This document shows positions 1 to 8,971 of a stretch of DNA of 64,000 bases, piece by piece. The notes beneath the pieces are model-generated. The model had not been told where the DNA came from and did no database searches. It saw only the letters and a program-made list of their open reading frames with translations. The DNA comes from Iodobacter fluviatilis. GTDB lineage: Bacteria; Pseudomonadota; Gammaproteobacteria; Burkholderiales; Chitinibacteraceae. Numbering within the stretch: position 1 is the first letter of the stretch; every line of letters starts with the position of its first letter. The stretch is taken from assembly GCF_900451195.1 (NCBI RefSeq), contig NZ_UGHR01000001.1, positions 3,100,001 to 3,164,000 of the forward strand, in the 5' to 3' direction. The translations under genes were made by a program, and so were the position numbers.

Positions 1-137
1 GCAGGGCCTGCGTCTGGAAAAGGAGGGGGTAAGTATTTTGCAGATAAAATGATCTCAGCGCCAGGAATCAGGACACGCTCGGCCCAGGCAGGCAAAGCAA
101 GCACTCCAAGCAGGTAAAGCCAGTAAATAATTCGCAT
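1..137 (-). CDS. N-terminal fragment of a secreted protein, cut by the window edge
   Basis: An open minus-strand frame begins with ATG at 137 and runs off the left edge after 45 codons. The translation starts MRIIYWLYLLGVLALPAWA: one arginine, a hydrophobic stretch and an Ala-x-Ala cleavage site around residues 17-19. This is a textbook Sec signal peptide, followed by a mature part beginning ERVLIPG. No family can be recognised from the remaining 26 residues. The ribosome-binding site is weak. It is probably a periplasmic or secreted protein; the signal peptide is seen directly, and no function is claimed. Confidence 0.5.
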   Translation of the reverse strand, partial: MRIIYWLYLLGVLALPAWAERVLIPGAEIILSAKYLPPPFPDAGP

Positions 138-534
138 CGCATCTAATAAATCAAACGTAGAACAAAACGATAAGTCTTAGTTTGCCCGCTGTCCTTCCGA
201 GCAAACACAAAACACCCTGCCATACACTTAAACATATCCTGCCTACTCAGGCAGAATTTTCATTCCATACAACTTTTGCCAGAATAAAAAGCGCGCTATC
301 TCAGCACTGTCACACGCCAACATTACAGTAAACTTATCTAATCCAAAGCATGGATGAAGTCAATATTTTCACTGCCTTCCATCAGCCCAGAGTGGCGCGC
401 ACTCTAACACACAGCACCGGGCTTGACTAAACTGACTCGCAAATTCCTGTCATTCCCCCTGCGGCAATACCTTACCCTGATTTATTGCCCTGATCCTGAT
501 TCCAAATCAATGCAAGCCTCATTAAGGTGCGAGT
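138..534. other. Intergenic region between divergent genes
   Basis: About 400 bases separate the divergent partial gene (minus) and the hydratase (plus). I see no convincing reading frame, RNA gene or terminator. It must hold the promoters of both genes, but no clear -35/-10 pair stands out. Confidence 0.4.
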
Positions 535-1365
535 ATGAGCGATACATTACACACACACTTTAGCCACGGTATCGCCACAATTACCCTTAACAGACCCGAA
601 ATCTGTAACGCCTTCGACGATATGCTGATCGCCGAACTAACTGCAACCCTCACCGCCTTTGGCCAGAACTCTGATTTAAGAGTTGTTGTCCTCACAGCCG
701 AAGGATCCACATTCAGCGCAGGTGCAGATTTAAGCTGGATGCATCATGCCACCCAATTTGATCAGCACCGCAACTTTGAGGATGCATTAAAATTAGCCCG
801 GCTGATGCAGACACTAGAGCGTCTGCCCGTACCTACCATTGCACGTATACAAGGGCCGGCACTAGGCGGAGGAGTGGGATTAATTGCCTGTTGTGATTTA
901 GCCGTAGCCAGCAGCAACACCTGGTTTCGGATCAATGAAGTCCGCCTTGGCCTGATCCCTGCTGTTATAGGGCCTTATATCATCAGCAAGATCGGCATCA
1001 GTGCTGCAAGACGCTTTATGCTGACGGCAGAACAGTTTGACTGCCACACTGCCCTGCAACTTGGTTTATTGCATGAAGTAAAAACCGATGAAGCTGCAAT
1101 GGATCATCAGGTGCAAACTTGGATCAACGAGCTACTACAAAACAGCCCGCATGCGCTGACGGCAGCAAAGCGGCTGATTACTTCGGTTGTCCATCGCCCT
1201 ATAGACGATGCAATGATCTCTGATACCGCACACCGCATCGCTCATATCAGAACCCATGAGGAAGCCAGAGAGGGGGTCGCCGCTTATTTAGGCAAACGCC
1301 CCCCATCTTGGCATATTAACCGGGCGGTAAAACTAAATGGCGATGAGGCCCCGCAGAATGGCTAA
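535..1365 (+). CDS. liuC: Enoyl-CoA hydratase/isomerase family, probable methylglutaconyl-CoA hydratase
   Basis: A 276-residue crotonase-fold protein. FSAGADLSWM (60-69) and GPALGGGVGL (107-116) form the two oxyanion-hole segments. Glu135 in NEVRLGLIPA matches a catalytic acid of this family. The run GLIPAVIGPYI and the near-C-terminal KRPPSW resemble the LiuC/AtuE branch, which hydrates 3-methylglutaconyl-CoA or geranyl-derived acyl-CoA in leucine/isoprenoid breakdown; this sub-assignment is by family resemblance. The usual liu partners (LiuA, B, D) are not adjacent, so it may act in another acyl-CoA pathway. It has a 17-residue tail after KRPPSW that such proteins often lack. The ATG is preceded by AAGGTG. 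The stop lies inside a convergent small frame at 1316-1498. Confidence 0.8.
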   Translation: MSDTLHTHFSHGIATITLNRPEICNAFDDMLIAELTATLTAFGQNSDLRVVVLTAEGSTFSAGADLSWMHHATQFDQHRNFEDALKLARLMQTLERLPVPTIARIQGPALGGGVGLIACCDLAVASSNTWFRINEVRLGLIPAVIGPYIISKIGISAARRFMLTAEQFDCHTALQLGLLHEVKTDEAAMDHQVQTWINELLQNSPHALTAAKRLITSVVHRPIDDAMISDTAHRIAHIRTHEEAREGVAAYLGKRPPSWHINRAVKLNGDEAPQNG

Positions 1366-1498
1366 CATATTCAGACTCAGCAACCGTCAGCAGCTGCAAA
1401 CGTGGCAAAGGATAGTGCAAAACATCATCCCCAACAGTGAGGATATCTACCTTATCCAGCTCTGTGCTTCCGTCTTCCATATTGAATACGGTCATCAT
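1316..1498 (-). CDS. Possible small protein gene (60 codons), unknown
   Basis: A 60-codon frame begins ATG-ATG at 1498. It is preceded by a very good ribosome-binding site (GAGGAGA, seven bases before the ATG). The product starts MMTVFNMEDGSTELDKVDIL, is acidic and has no membrane segment. It overlaps the 3' end of the convergent hydratase gene by 50 bases. It lies just past the terminator of ppiD, so it would need its own promoter in 1499-1594. No family is recognised. It could be a chance frame or the remnant of a longer gene; the Shine-Dalgarno match is the main argument for it. Confidence 0.35.
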   Translation of the reverse strand: MMTVFNMEDGSTELDKVDILTVGDDVLHYPLPRLQLLTVAESEYVSHSAGPHRHLVLPPG

Positions 1499-1584
1499 GG
1501 CAATATCTCCTCGGGGCTAAAACAGAAATCTAGCGTCTCTGCTTATTCTTAATATCGGCATAGCAGTAAGAAAATTCAATCGAT

Positions 1585-1625
1585 AAAATAAAAAATGGCA
1601 AGGCACAGGTCCTTGCCATCTTTTT
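1585..1625. terminator. Bidirectional intrinsic terminator after ppiD
   Basis: A perfect 9-bp stem ATGGCAAGG/CCTTGCCAT (1595-1603 with 1611-1619) has a 7-base loop. On the plus strand it is followed by five T; on the minus strand it is followed by a T-rich run. It ends ppiD transcription and could also stop read-through from the hydratase side. Confidence 0.85.
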
Positions 1626-1641
1626 ATACCTCCATCAAAGC

Positions 1642-3474
1642 TTACTCAGCCGCCATCGCCTTCAGCTTATAGTCCACTTTAATTTGCGACTTAAGTGCCT
1701 GCAAGTAGCTGGCCACTTCAACCTGGCCATACATTTGCACCATGTTTTCATTAAGCTGGCGGCGCATTGTGGCATCCAGCGCAGGTGCGGCGGTCGATTT
1801 CACCACCTTAAATAATGCAAAACCTTGGCCCTTTACTTCAGCCCCTGCATAAGCAGGTAATTTATCAGCCGCAGCACGGAAGATCTCTTTGACCTGCGCT
1901 TCAGGAACTGCAGATTGTCCCATACGCGCCATGGCCTGAGCAGCTGGCCACGTTAAGGTATCTGCTCCGCCTTTTTTCAGATCGGCTAATTTTTTAGTCC
2001 CCTCTTCAATGGCCAGCTTCAGCGCTTTCTCTTGCTTAAGCTTTGCAATGATGTCTGCACTCACCGCTTCCAGCTTCTGCGATTGCGCCGGTTTAGATTC
2101 AATCACCCTGACCGACACCAGCGTACCTGATGCCACTTCAATCGCTTCGGAGTTATGTTTCTTTTTCAGCACATCGTCACTAAAAGCCGCTTCACGCAGC
2201 TTTTCGTTGTTCAGCAGCTCATCCTTAGCGGCAGCACGTGTCAGCCAGTCACTTTGCTGCACATGCAGTTTAAAGGCCTCTGCTGCAGGCTTCAGGCTGT
2301 CTGCCTGCTGATAAACCAACTCGTTAAATCGTTCCGCTTGCTTCTGGAAGCTCTGGCTTACTTTTTCAAGCTTTAATTTTTGCTCAACATCAGGCTGAAC
2401 TTCTGCAAATGTTTTGCTGCGAACATCATCAAGACGAATAATGTGCAAACCAAAATCGCTGGCCACAATGCCGCTGATCTCGCCTTTTTTCAGCTTAAAG
2501 GCCGCGTCATCAAAAGGTTTCACCATTGCACCATGGGCAAAAAAGCCCAAATCGCCACCATTTGCAGCCGAACCAGGATCTTGAGATTCTTTTTTGGCAA
2601 GATCAGCAAAGCGTGCCGGATTTGCTTTCAGCTCGAGCAAAATAGCCTCAGCCTTAGCCTGTGCGGCTTTTTTTGCTTCTGGTTTTGCATCTTTAGCCAA
2701 AGCAATCAGGATATGGCTGGCTTTACGCTCTTCTCCCGTCAGCTGAGCCTGATGTGCTTCAAAATATTTTTTGACTTCATCAGGGCTGATTGAAATGCTT
2801 TTAGCCAATTCTTGCTGAGAGAAGACCAGATATTCTAAACGAGCCATTTCTGGAAGTTTAAATTCAGCACTATGTGTGTCGTAGTATTTTTTTACTTCAG
2901 CATCAGACACGGTCACTTGTGGCAAAAAAGCTGCAGGCGAGATTTGCAGCATCGCCACATCCCGTTTTTCACCCAGCAAACCAGCCATATAATCAGCAAC
3001 TGCGGTGGATTGAATGCCACTGGAGAAGCCTGCAAGCAGATGACTGCTCGCAATATCATCACGAACACGTTGCTGAAAATCGAGAGGGGTCATTTGCTGT
3101 GCTGCAAGCAGGTCTTTATAGCGCTGAGCGCTGAACTTACCGTTCTCCTGGAAATCAGGAATTGCAGCAATCGCATTACGAATCTGATCGTCAGAAACAT
3201 CCAGATGCAACAGACCAGCCTGCTCGAGCAAAAGCTGTTTTTTAACCAGCTGTTCAAGCACCATAGGCTTCATCTCATTGGGAACGGCACGGTTACCAAT
3301 AGCCTGAGCGAGTTCACGGGGTGTGATCTTGGTCTGACCCACTTTGGCCAGATATGATTCACCACCTTCCATAGCGCTATAGCCGGTCAGGCCAACACCA
3401 ACAACAAGACCCAGTGACACAAGGCCAAGTACCACCTGAACGGCGGTTTTGTTCTTTTCAACAAAGGAAAACAT
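1642..3474 (-). CDS. ppiD: Periplasmic folding chaperone PpiD (SurA-like, parvulin domain)
   Basis: Inner-membrane-anchored periplasmic chaperone/peptidyl-prolyl isomerase that assists outer-membrane and secreted protein folding. From the start used here (610 residues) there is a short cytoplasmic tail MFSFVEKNKT, a membrane helix at about 11-33, a SurA-N-like chaperone region, and a parvulin domain at about 246-350 containing KASHILIAL and NGGDLGFF. A C-terminal SurA-like region follows. The frame is open 11 codons further upstream to 3507, but the ATG at 3474 is preferred. PpiD proteins characteristically begin MF-FVEKN, and this start places the helix correctly. It is the last gene of the tig-clp-lon-hup neighbourhood, but a terminator at 3559-3590 separates it from the tRNAs, so it probably has its own promoter. 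Confidence 0.93.
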   Translation of the reverse strand: MFSFVEKNKTAVQVVLGLVSLGLVVGVGLTGYSAMEGGESYLAKVGQTKITPRELAQAIGNRAVPNEMKPMVLEQLVKKQLLLEQAGLLHLDVSDDQIRNAIAAIPDFQENGKFSAQRYKDLLAAQQMTPLDFQQRVRDDIASSHLLAGFSSGIQSTAVADYMAGLLGEKRDVAMLQISPAAFLPQVTVSDAEVKKYYDTHSAEFKLPEMARLEYLVFSQQELAKSISISPDEVKKYFEAHQAQLTGEERKASHILIALAKDAKPEAKKAAQAKAEAILLELKANPARFADLAKKESQDPGSAANGGDLGFFAHGAMVKPFDDAAFKLKKGEISGIVASDFGLHIIRLDDVRSKTFAEVQPDVEQKLKLEKVSQSFQKQAERFNELVYQQADSLKPAAEAFKLHVQQSDWLTRAAAKDELLNNEKLREAAFSDDVLKKKHNSEAIEVASGTLVSVRVIESKPAQSQKLEAVSADIIAKLKQEKALKLAIEEGTKKLADLKKGGADTLTWPAAQAMARMGQSAVPEAQVKEIFRAAADKLPAYAGAEVKGQGFALFKVVKSTAAPALDATMRRQLNENMVQMYGQVEVASYLQALKSQIKVDYKLKAMAAE

Positions 3475-3558
3475 GAGACAGGCAACTCCGCGAGTGATTC
3501 GCGGCATATAATGCCAGATTGACGCCTGCCTGTCTTCCTCAGGCAGCTAATAGACAAA

Positions 3559-3590
3559 CAAAAAGCCAAACATTTCTGTTTGGCTTTTTG
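3559..3590. terminator. Intrinsic terminator between tRNA-Asp and ppiD
   Basis: A 14-bp perfect stem CAAAAAGCCAAACA / TGTTTGGCTTTTTG with a 4-base loop. The A/T-rich stem ends provide T-runs in both directions. On the minus strand it ends the hup/tRNA transcript. Confidence 0.85.
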
Positions 3591-3603
3591 TTTTAATCTT
3601 TAT

Positions 3604-3680
3604 TGGCGGAGCGGACGGGACTCGAACCCGCGACCCCCGGCGTGACAGGCCGGTATTCTAACCAACTGAACTACCACTCC
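3604..3680 (-). tRNA. tRNA-Asp (GTC)
   Basis: The 77-nt minus-strand sequence folds as a tRNA: acceptor GGAGTGG with CCGCTCC, T-loop GGGTTCGAGTC and anticodon loop CTGTCAC giving anticodon GTC. CCA is encoded at 3604-3606. It is very close to the E. coli tRNA-Asp as remembered. It lies 29 nt downstream of tRNA-Val, so both are probably processed from one transcript. Confidence 0.96.
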
Positions 3681-3709
3681 ACAATGCGACCACTTCTTCG
3701 TACAGCGAG

Positions 3710-3785
3710 TGGTGGGTGATGACGGGGTCGAACCGCCGACATTCTGCGTGTAAGGCAGACGCTCTACCAACTGAGCTAATCACCC
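3710..3785 (-). tRNA. tRNA-Val (TAC)
   Basis: The 76-nt minus-strand tRNA has acceptor GGGTGAT/ATCACCC, D-arm TAGCTCAGTTGGTAGAG, anticodon loop CTTACAC (anticodon TAC), T-loop GGTTCGACC and an encoded CCA at 3710-3712. The tRNA-Val/tRNA-Asp pair between hup and ppiD is a recurrent betaproteobacterial arrangement (from memory). Confidence 0.96.
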
Positions 3786-3928
3786 ATTTCCATTTCACAC
3801 AAACAAGGCCGCATATATATAACTTACGCAAATTATTTGTGTGAAAGGCAAAAGCTCAGATAGCCGAGCAAATCACCTTAAGGACACATTACCGTACTAA
3901 AAAAGACTTAGTCAGCAAAGTAAGACGA

Positions 3929-4201
3929 TTATTGTACTGCATCTTTCAGAGATTTACCAGCCCTAAATTTAGGCTGTTTCGCTGCAGCAATCGCAATAGT
4001 CTCACCGGTACGTGGATTACGGCCGCTGCGCTCAGCACGCTCAGACACATAGAAAGAACCAAAGCCGACCAGCGTTACTTCGTCGCCGCCCTTCAGTGCG
4101 TTCGTTACGGCTTCTACTGTTGCATCCAGAGCTTTACCTGCATCAGCCTTGGAGAGACCAGCGGATTCTGCGATGGCGTTGATGAGTTCCGATTTATTCA
4201 C
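3929..4201 (-). CDS. hupB: DNA-binding protein HU (beta type)
   Basis: A 90-residue HU/IHF-family nucleoid protein. It binds and bends DNA without sequence specificity as a dimer. It has the helical N-terminal dimerisation part [12 protein letters not shown], the GFGSF turn (46-50) and the DNA-intercalating arm RNPRTGE (61-67) with its conserved proline. The start codon is GTG at 4201, preceded by AAGGGG at six bases' spacing. A sigma70-type promoter lies at 4256-4285, right at the lon stop codon, so the gene can be transcribed independently of lon. The lon-hup-tRNA-ppiD order is typical. Confidence 0.97.
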   Translation of the reverse strand: MNKSELINAIAESAGLSKADAGKALDATVEAVTNALKGGDEVTLVGFGSFYVSERAERSGRNPRTGETIAIAAAKQPKFRAGKSLKDAVQ

Positions 4202-4255
4202 TTACGTCCCCTTACAATTCTGATTGGATTGATACGATTAACTATTGACTACAGC

Positions 4256-4285
4256 TTTATAGCAAGCCACAAAATCTTGTGTCAA
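4256..4285 (-). promoter_or_regulatory. Sigma70-type promoter of hupB
   Basis: On the minus strand a perfect -35 box TTGACA (4285-4280) is followed after 18 bases by a -10-like TATAAA (4261-4256), 55 bases before the hup GTG. The -35 box abuts the lon stop codon. Confidence 0.7.
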
Positions 4286-6700
4286 CTAATGTTTTGTAAG
4301 CTGTCCGGTCACTTCCACCCCAGCTTGCGGCAGAACGGGTTCCACACTCACAACTTCTTCCGGCAAAATCTCCGGCAAACGCTCTAAGGCAAACCCCAAC
4401 ACCTGGTCGATCCACTTAACGGGGTGAATGGTTAGTCCGCGCTTCACATTGTCAGGAATCTCGGCGAGATCCTTAACATTGCCCTCAGGAATTAACACCT
4501 GCTTAATACCACCGCGGTGAGCAGCAAGCAGTTTCTCCTTTAAACCACCAATTGGCAATACTTCGCCACGCAGCGTGATCTCACCGGTCATTGCAACATC
4601 GCAGCGAACCGGAATACCCGACAATACCGACACCATTGCGGTTGCAATACCAATACCTGCAGACGGGCCATCTTTTGGCGTTGCGCCTTCAGGGAAGTGG
4701 ATGTGCATATCAATTTTCTGATAAAAATCAGGGTCAATTCCCAACGCTTTTGCACGACTGCGCACAACCGATAAGGCCGCTTGGATGGACTCTTGCATCA
4801 CATCACCGAGCTTACCAGTCTGAATCATTTTGCCCTTGCCTGGGAATTTTACCGCTTCGATCGTGAGTAATTCGCCACCGACTTCGGTCCATGCAAGACC
4901 TGTTACCTGCCCCACCTGGTTGGTTTGCTCGGCCACACCGTAATCAAAACGATGTACACCCAAGTACTTTTCCAAGTTTTTCGGCGTAACAGTAATCTTT
5001 TTATCGCTTGGTTTCATCAGAAGACTTTTCACTACCTTACGGCAGATACGGGCGATCTCTCTGTCCAAGCTACGCACACCTGCCTCACGTGTGTAGTAAC
5101 GCACCACATCACGCACCGCAGTGTCTGAGATCACCAGTTCACCTTCTTGCACCCCATTGGCCTTCACCTGCTTAGGCACCAGATACTTGAGGGCAATATT
5201 CACTTTTTCGTCTTCGGTATAGCCCGACAAACGAATAACTTCCATCCGATCCAGCAAAGCAGGAGGAATATTCAAAGAATTAGCCGTTGCAACAAACATC
5301 ACATCCGACAAATCAAAATCGACTTCAAGATAATGATCGCTAAATGCGTGGTTTTGTTCCGGATCCAAGACTTCCAGCAAGGCAGAAGAAGGATCGCCAC
5401 GGAAATCCGCCCCCATCTTATCGACTTCATCGAGTAAAAATAGCGGATTTTTCACGCCAATTTTAGTCATCGACTGCAAAATCTTACCTGGCATAGAGCC
5501 AATATAGGTACGGCGGTGACCACGAATCTCAGATTCATCACGCACACCACCCAAGGCCATACGTACAAACTTGCGGTTTGTGGCACGGGCAATCGACTCA
5601 CCCAAGGAAGTTTTACCCACCCCTGGCGGCCCTACAAGGCACAGAATCGGCGCTTTGAGCTTTTCAACACGGCTTTGTACCGCAAGGTACTCAACAATGC
5701 GCTCTTTCACCTTTTCAAGGCCGTAATGATCAGTATCGAGTACCAACTCAGCAGCCGGTAATTCCTTGCTGATTTTGGTTTTCTTTTTCCACGGCAAATC
5801 AAGCAGCGTATCGATGTAATTACGTACCACCGTGGCTTCTGCCGACATCGGCGACATCATGCGAAGTTTTTTAAGCTCTGATTCAGCCTTATCGCGCGCT
5901 TCTTTACTCATACCTGCGTTCTTGATTTTTTTATCAAGCTCGTCGATATCGGCGTTTTCGTCTAATTCACCCAGCTCTTTCTGAATGGCCTTAACCTGCT
6001 CATTCAGATAGTACTCGCGCTGGCTTTTTTCCATCTGGCGCTTTACACGGCCACGAATACGCTTTTCAACCTGCAAGATGTCCAGCTCGGATTCCAGCTG
6101 TTTTAACAGCTGCTCCATGCGGCGGCGCAGATCGAACATTTCGAGAATAGATTGCTTTTGCTCCAGCTTTAAAGGCAGGTGCGCAGCGATGGTATCGGCA
6201 AGGCGGTGAGCATCTTCAATTCCGGCAAGGGACGTCAGAATTTCAGGCGGTATTTTTTTATTAAGCTTCACGAACTGATCAAATTGAGTCAGTAAAGCAC
6301 GGCGCATCGCTTCAACTTCATGCCCCTGCTCGCCACTGACATCAACCGGATGAGCAATGGCACTGTAAAATCCTGCCTCCTCATCAATATCAGTCACTTC
6401 AGCGCGCTGCCCGCCTTCCACCAGCACTTTAACAGTGCCATCGGGCAGTTTCAGCATCTGCAAGATGCTGGCAATCGTACCTACAGGATAAATATCGGCC
6501 AAGCCTGGCTCATCTTTCTGGGCGTTTTTTTGCGCAACCAGCAGGATATGGCGGCCATCTTCCATCGCGGCTTCAAGCGCACGAATCGACTTTGGGCGAC
6601 CCACAAATAGCGGGATAACCATATGCGGAAACACCACCACATCTCGTAGCGGCAGCAGCGGCAAATGGACATCGTCAGCAAACGCAACAGTTTGGGACAT
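4286..6700 (-). CDS. lon: ATP-dependent Lon protease
   Basis: An 804-residue cytoplasmic AAA+ serine protease that degrades misfolded and regulatory proteins. It contains an N-terminal LON substrate domain ([16 protein letters not shown] near the start), a coiled region, the AAA+ module with Walker [10 protein letters not shown] (Lys363) and [10 protein letters not shown], and the Lon protease domain with catalytic Ser680 in GPSAGIG and Lys723 in GLKEKLL. Numbering is within one residue of E. coli Lon. The ATG at 6700 is preferred over an in-frame TTG at 6706, because GAGGA lies nine bases before it. A terminator separates it from clpX, so it probably has its own promoter in 6701-6830. I found no convincing sigma32 site there, only a CCCCAT-containing hairpin. 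Confidence 0.97.
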   Translation of the reverse strand: MSQTVAFADDVHLPLLPLRDVVVFPHMVIPLFVGRPKSIRALEAAMEDGRHILLVAQKNAQKDEPGLADIYPVGTIASILQMLKLPDGTVKVLVEGGQRAEVTDIDEEAGFYSAIAHPVDVSGEQGHEVEAMRRALLTQFDQFVKLNKKIPPEILTSLAGIEDAHRLADTIAAHLPLKLEQKQSILEMFDLRRRMEQLLKQLESELDILQVEKRIRGRVKRQMEKSQREYYLNEQVKAIQKELGELDENADIDELDKKIKNAGMSKEARDKAESELKKLRMMSPMSAEATVVRNYIDTLLDLPWKKKTKISKELPAAELVLDTDHYGLEKVKERIVEYLAVQSRVEKLKAPILCLVGPPGVGKTSLGESIARATNRKFVRMALGGVRDESEIRGHRRTYIGSMPGKILQSMTKIGVKNPLFLLDEVDKMGADFRGDPSSALLEVLDPEQNHAFSDHYLEVDFDLSDVMFVATANSLNIPPALLDRMEVIRLSGYTEDEKVNIALKYLVPKQVKANGVQEGELVISDTAVRDVVRYYTREAGVRSLDREIARICRKVVKSLLMKPSDKKITVTPKNLEKYLGVHRFDYGVAEQTNQVGQVTGLAWTEVGGELLTIEAVKFPGKGKMIQTGKLGDVMQESIQAALSVVRSRAKALGIDPDFYQKIDMHIHFPEGATPKDGPSAGIGIATAMVSVLSGIPVRCDVAMTGEITLRGEVLPIGGLKEKLLAAHRGGIKQVLIPEGNVKDLAEIPDNVKRGLTIHPVKWIDQVLGFALERLPEILPEEVVSVEPVLPQAGVEVTGQLTKH

Positions 6701-6828
6701 CAACAAGGGTCCTCAATAATGGATTTATCCCCCAGATCATGGGGGTGCAGGCAAGGAAATACAATGCCCAAGAACTAAAATCTGACCTGAATATTTCAAA
6801 TATCCCCAGGGAATATGAAATATTCTAA

Positions 6829-6863
6829 ATTTAAAAACACTTGCATGCATTACATGCAAGTGT
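6829..6863 (-). terminator. Intrinsic terminator after clpX
   Basis: A perfect 11-bp stem ACACTTGCATG / CATGCAAGTGT with a 5-base loop (6837-6863), followed on the minus strand by TTTTTAAATTT. It separates clpX from lon. Confidence 0.88.
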
Positions 6864-6872
6864 CATCACACA

Positions 6873-8123
6873 TTAAGCAGCAGCAGGATCTGCGTAAACA
6901 ATCGTTGGAGCAGTGGCGTTTTTAATCATAGATTCATCCACAACCACACGCTCAACCCCCTTCAATGAAGGCAGCTCGTACATGATATCCAGCAGGGATG
7001 ATTCAACAATCGAGCGCAAACCACGTGCACCAATTTTACGCTCCATGGCCTTGTGTGCAATCGAAGCCAAAGCTTCTTTACCCACTTCCAGCTCAACCCC
7101 TTCCAGCGAGAACAGCTTCTGGTACTGCTTGATCAGCGCATTTTTTGGCTCAGTTAAGATAGATACCAGCGCAGCTTCATCCAGCTCTTCCAGCGTTGCA
7201 GTGACCGGCAAGCGGCCTACAAACTCAGGAATCAGACCAAAACGAATTAAATCGTCAGGCTCAACCGTGTGTAACATTTTGCCAACACTGGTGTTTTCAT
7301 CTTTACTCATAACTTCAGCACCGAAGCCAATACCACTCTTCACTGAACGATTACGAATAATCTTGTCGAGCCCTTCAAACGCACCACCACAAATAAACAG
7401 AATATTGGTGGTATCCACCTGCGGCATGTCCTGATTAGGGTGCTTACGCCCCCCCTGAGGCGGTACGGAAGCAACCGTTCCCTCAACCAGCTTCAGCAAC
7501 GCCTGCTGCACACCCTCGCCCGATACATCACGGGTAATCGAAGGATTTTCAGATTTACGGGCAATTTTATCGATCTCATCGATATAGATAATGCCTCGCT
7601 GGGCTTTCTCTACATCGTAATCACACTGCGCCAACAGCTTGGCGATGATGTGCTCGACATCTTCACCCACATAGCCCGCTTCGGTCAGTGTGGTGGCATC
7701 TGCAATCACAAACGGCACATCAAGGAGCTTGGCCATGGTTTGTGCAAGCAAAGTCTTACCCGAGCCAGTAGGCCCGATTAAGAGGATATTTGACTTGGCT
7801 AATTCCACATCATTATCACTGGACTTATTGCTGGTCAGTCGCTTGTAATGATTGTAAACCGCAACCGCTAAAATCTTTTTAGCGCGCTCTTGCCCAATTA
7901 CATAGGAATCCAGCGTGGTCCGAATTTCCATCGGCGTAGGCACACGCTTAGCATCTGTAACTTGCTCAGTTTCGCCAATCACAGCAGCGGCTTCGTCTTT
8001 CAGCACATCACGACAAAGCTCAATGCATTCGTTGCAGATAAAAACTTGTGGCCCAGCAATCAGCTTAACCACTTCGTGCTGGCTTTTACCGCAAAAAGAA
8101 CAATAAAGGAGTTTTTCTGACAT
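6873..8123 (-). CDS. clpX: ATP-dependent Clp protease ATP-binding subunit ClpX
   Basis: A 416-residue AAA+ unfoldase that feeds substrates to ClpP. The N-terminal zinc-binding domain has Cys8, Cys11, Cys30 and Cys33. Walker A GPTGSGKT is at 117-124, followed by the pore-loop segment [10 protein letters not shown] and a Walker [12 protein letters not shown]. Length matches the family. It lies downstream of clpP with a strong terminator in between (8202-8226), so full co-expression would need read-through or a clpX promoter within 8124-8249. Confidence 0.97.
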   Translation of the reverse strand: MSEKLLYCSFCGKSQHEVVKLIAGPQVFICNECIELCRDVLKDEAAAVIGETEQVTDAKRVPTPMEIRTTLDSYVIGQERAKKILAVAVYNHYKRLTSNKSSDNDVELAKSNILLIGPTGSGKTLLAQTMAKLLDVPFVIADATTLTEAGYVGEDVEHIIAKLLAQCDYDVEKAQRGIIYIDEIDKIARKSENPSITRDVSGEGVQQALLKLVEGTVASVPPQGGRKHPNQDMPQVDTTNILFICGGAFEGLDKIIRNRSVKSGIGFGAEVMSKDENTSVGKMLHTVEPDDLIRFGLIPEFVGRLPVTATLEELDEAALVSILTEPKNALIKQYQKLFSLEGVELEVGKEALASIAHKAMERKIGARGLRSIVESSLLDIMYELPSLKGVERVVVDESMIKNATAPTIVYADPAAA

Positions 8124-8201
8124 CGCCTAACCTACACCCCAAAAAACGGGCCATTGCAGCCTGTCCGATTAAAAACAGTAAACCTGACAGGCCACTAGAA
8201 T

Positions 8202-8226
8202 AAAAAACCGCCAGGCACGCTGGCGG
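8202..8226 (-). terminator. Intrinsic terminator between clpP and clpX
   Basis: The stem CCGCCAG (8208-8214) pairs with CTGGCGG (8220-8226) with a 5-base loop. On the minus strand it is followed directly by TTTTTT. It would attenuate or end the clpP transcript before clpX. Confidence 0.85.
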
Positions 8227-8249
8227 CATTGTCACGATCCGACGCAGCC

Positions 8250-8882
8250 TTATTTAACGGCTGCCGCGCTGCGAGACTGCAAGACATCATCAATCAGACC
8301 ATAGTCTTTTGATTCTGCAGCACTCATAAAGTTATCTCTGTCTGTATCCCGCTCAACTGCTTCGATGCTCTGACCCGTATGTTTGGCCAGCATTTCATTC
8401 AGGGAACGTTTCGTTTTAATTAATTCACGCGCATGAATTTCAACATCAGAAGCCTGGCCAGACAAACCACCGATCAGGGGCTGGTGAATCATAATTCGTG
8501 AATTAGGCAAAGCATAGCGTTTACCTTTAGCACCACTGGAAAGCAAGAAAGCGCCCATGCTGGCCGCCATGCCCACGCACATCGTCGACACATCCGGCTT
8601 AATAAAATTCATGGTGTCGTAAATGGCCAGACCTGCAGTGACAGAGCCACCCGGGGAGTTGATATATAAATGAATATCTTTATCTGGATTTTCGGATTCC
8701 AAAAACAACATCTGCGCAATAATCAGATTTGCGCTTTGATCGTTTACCGGGCCGACCAAGAAAATAACACGCTCTTTTAAGAGGCGCGAGTAGATATCAT
8801 AAGAACGCTCGCCCCGGCCGCTTTGTTCAACGACCATCGGGATATACCCAAGGTTTTGCGGATCAAATTCTTGTCTCGACAT
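8250..8882 (-). CDS. clpP: ATP-dependent Clp protease proteolytic subunit ClpP
   Basis: A 210-residue serine protease that forms the tetradecameric chamber used by ClpX or ClpA. The nucleophile Ser108 is in GMAASMGAF and His133 is in MIHQPLGG-like context (MIHQPLIGG). The catalytic Asp lies in the DTDRDNF region (about 179-183). The first dozen residues are likely a removed propeptide. It is preceded by GAGAG. It lies between tig and clpX, the standard order. Confidence 0.97.
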   Translation of the reverse strand: MSRQEFDPQNLGYIPMVVEQSGRGERSYDIYSRLLKERVIFLVGPVNDQSANLIIAQMLFLESENPDKDIHLYINSPGGSVTAGLAIYDTMNFIKPDVSTMCVGMAASMGAFLLSSGAKGKRYALPNSRIMIHQPLIGGLSGQASDVEIHARELIKTKRSLNEMLAKHTGQSIEAVERDTDRDNFMSAAESKDYGLIDDVLQSRSAAAVK

Positions 8883-8913
8883 CTTTTTCTCTCAGAAATT
8901 TATGGTCATTCAA

Positions 8914-8948
8914 ACGATAAGGTGTCACCCATGATGACACCTTATCGT
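8914..8948. repeat. 14-bp perfect inverted repeat between tig and clpP
   Basis: ACGATAAGGTGTCA and TGACACCTTATCGT form a 14-bp perfect stem with a 7-base loop, 23 bases downstream of the tig stop and 31 bases before the clpP start. There is no strong T-run on the minus strand (TTTGAATG follows), so it is a poor classical terminator. It may be an mRNA-stability or attenuation hairpin at the tig/clpP boundary. Confidence 0.7.
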
Positions 8949-8971
8949 AGCACCTCAGTAACCGAGAATGA

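Noticed and set aside
6707..6830. A heat-shock (sigma32) promoter for lon
   Set aside because: CCCCAT is present but no CTTGAA-like box lies at the right distance, and the CCCCC is part of a small hairpin.
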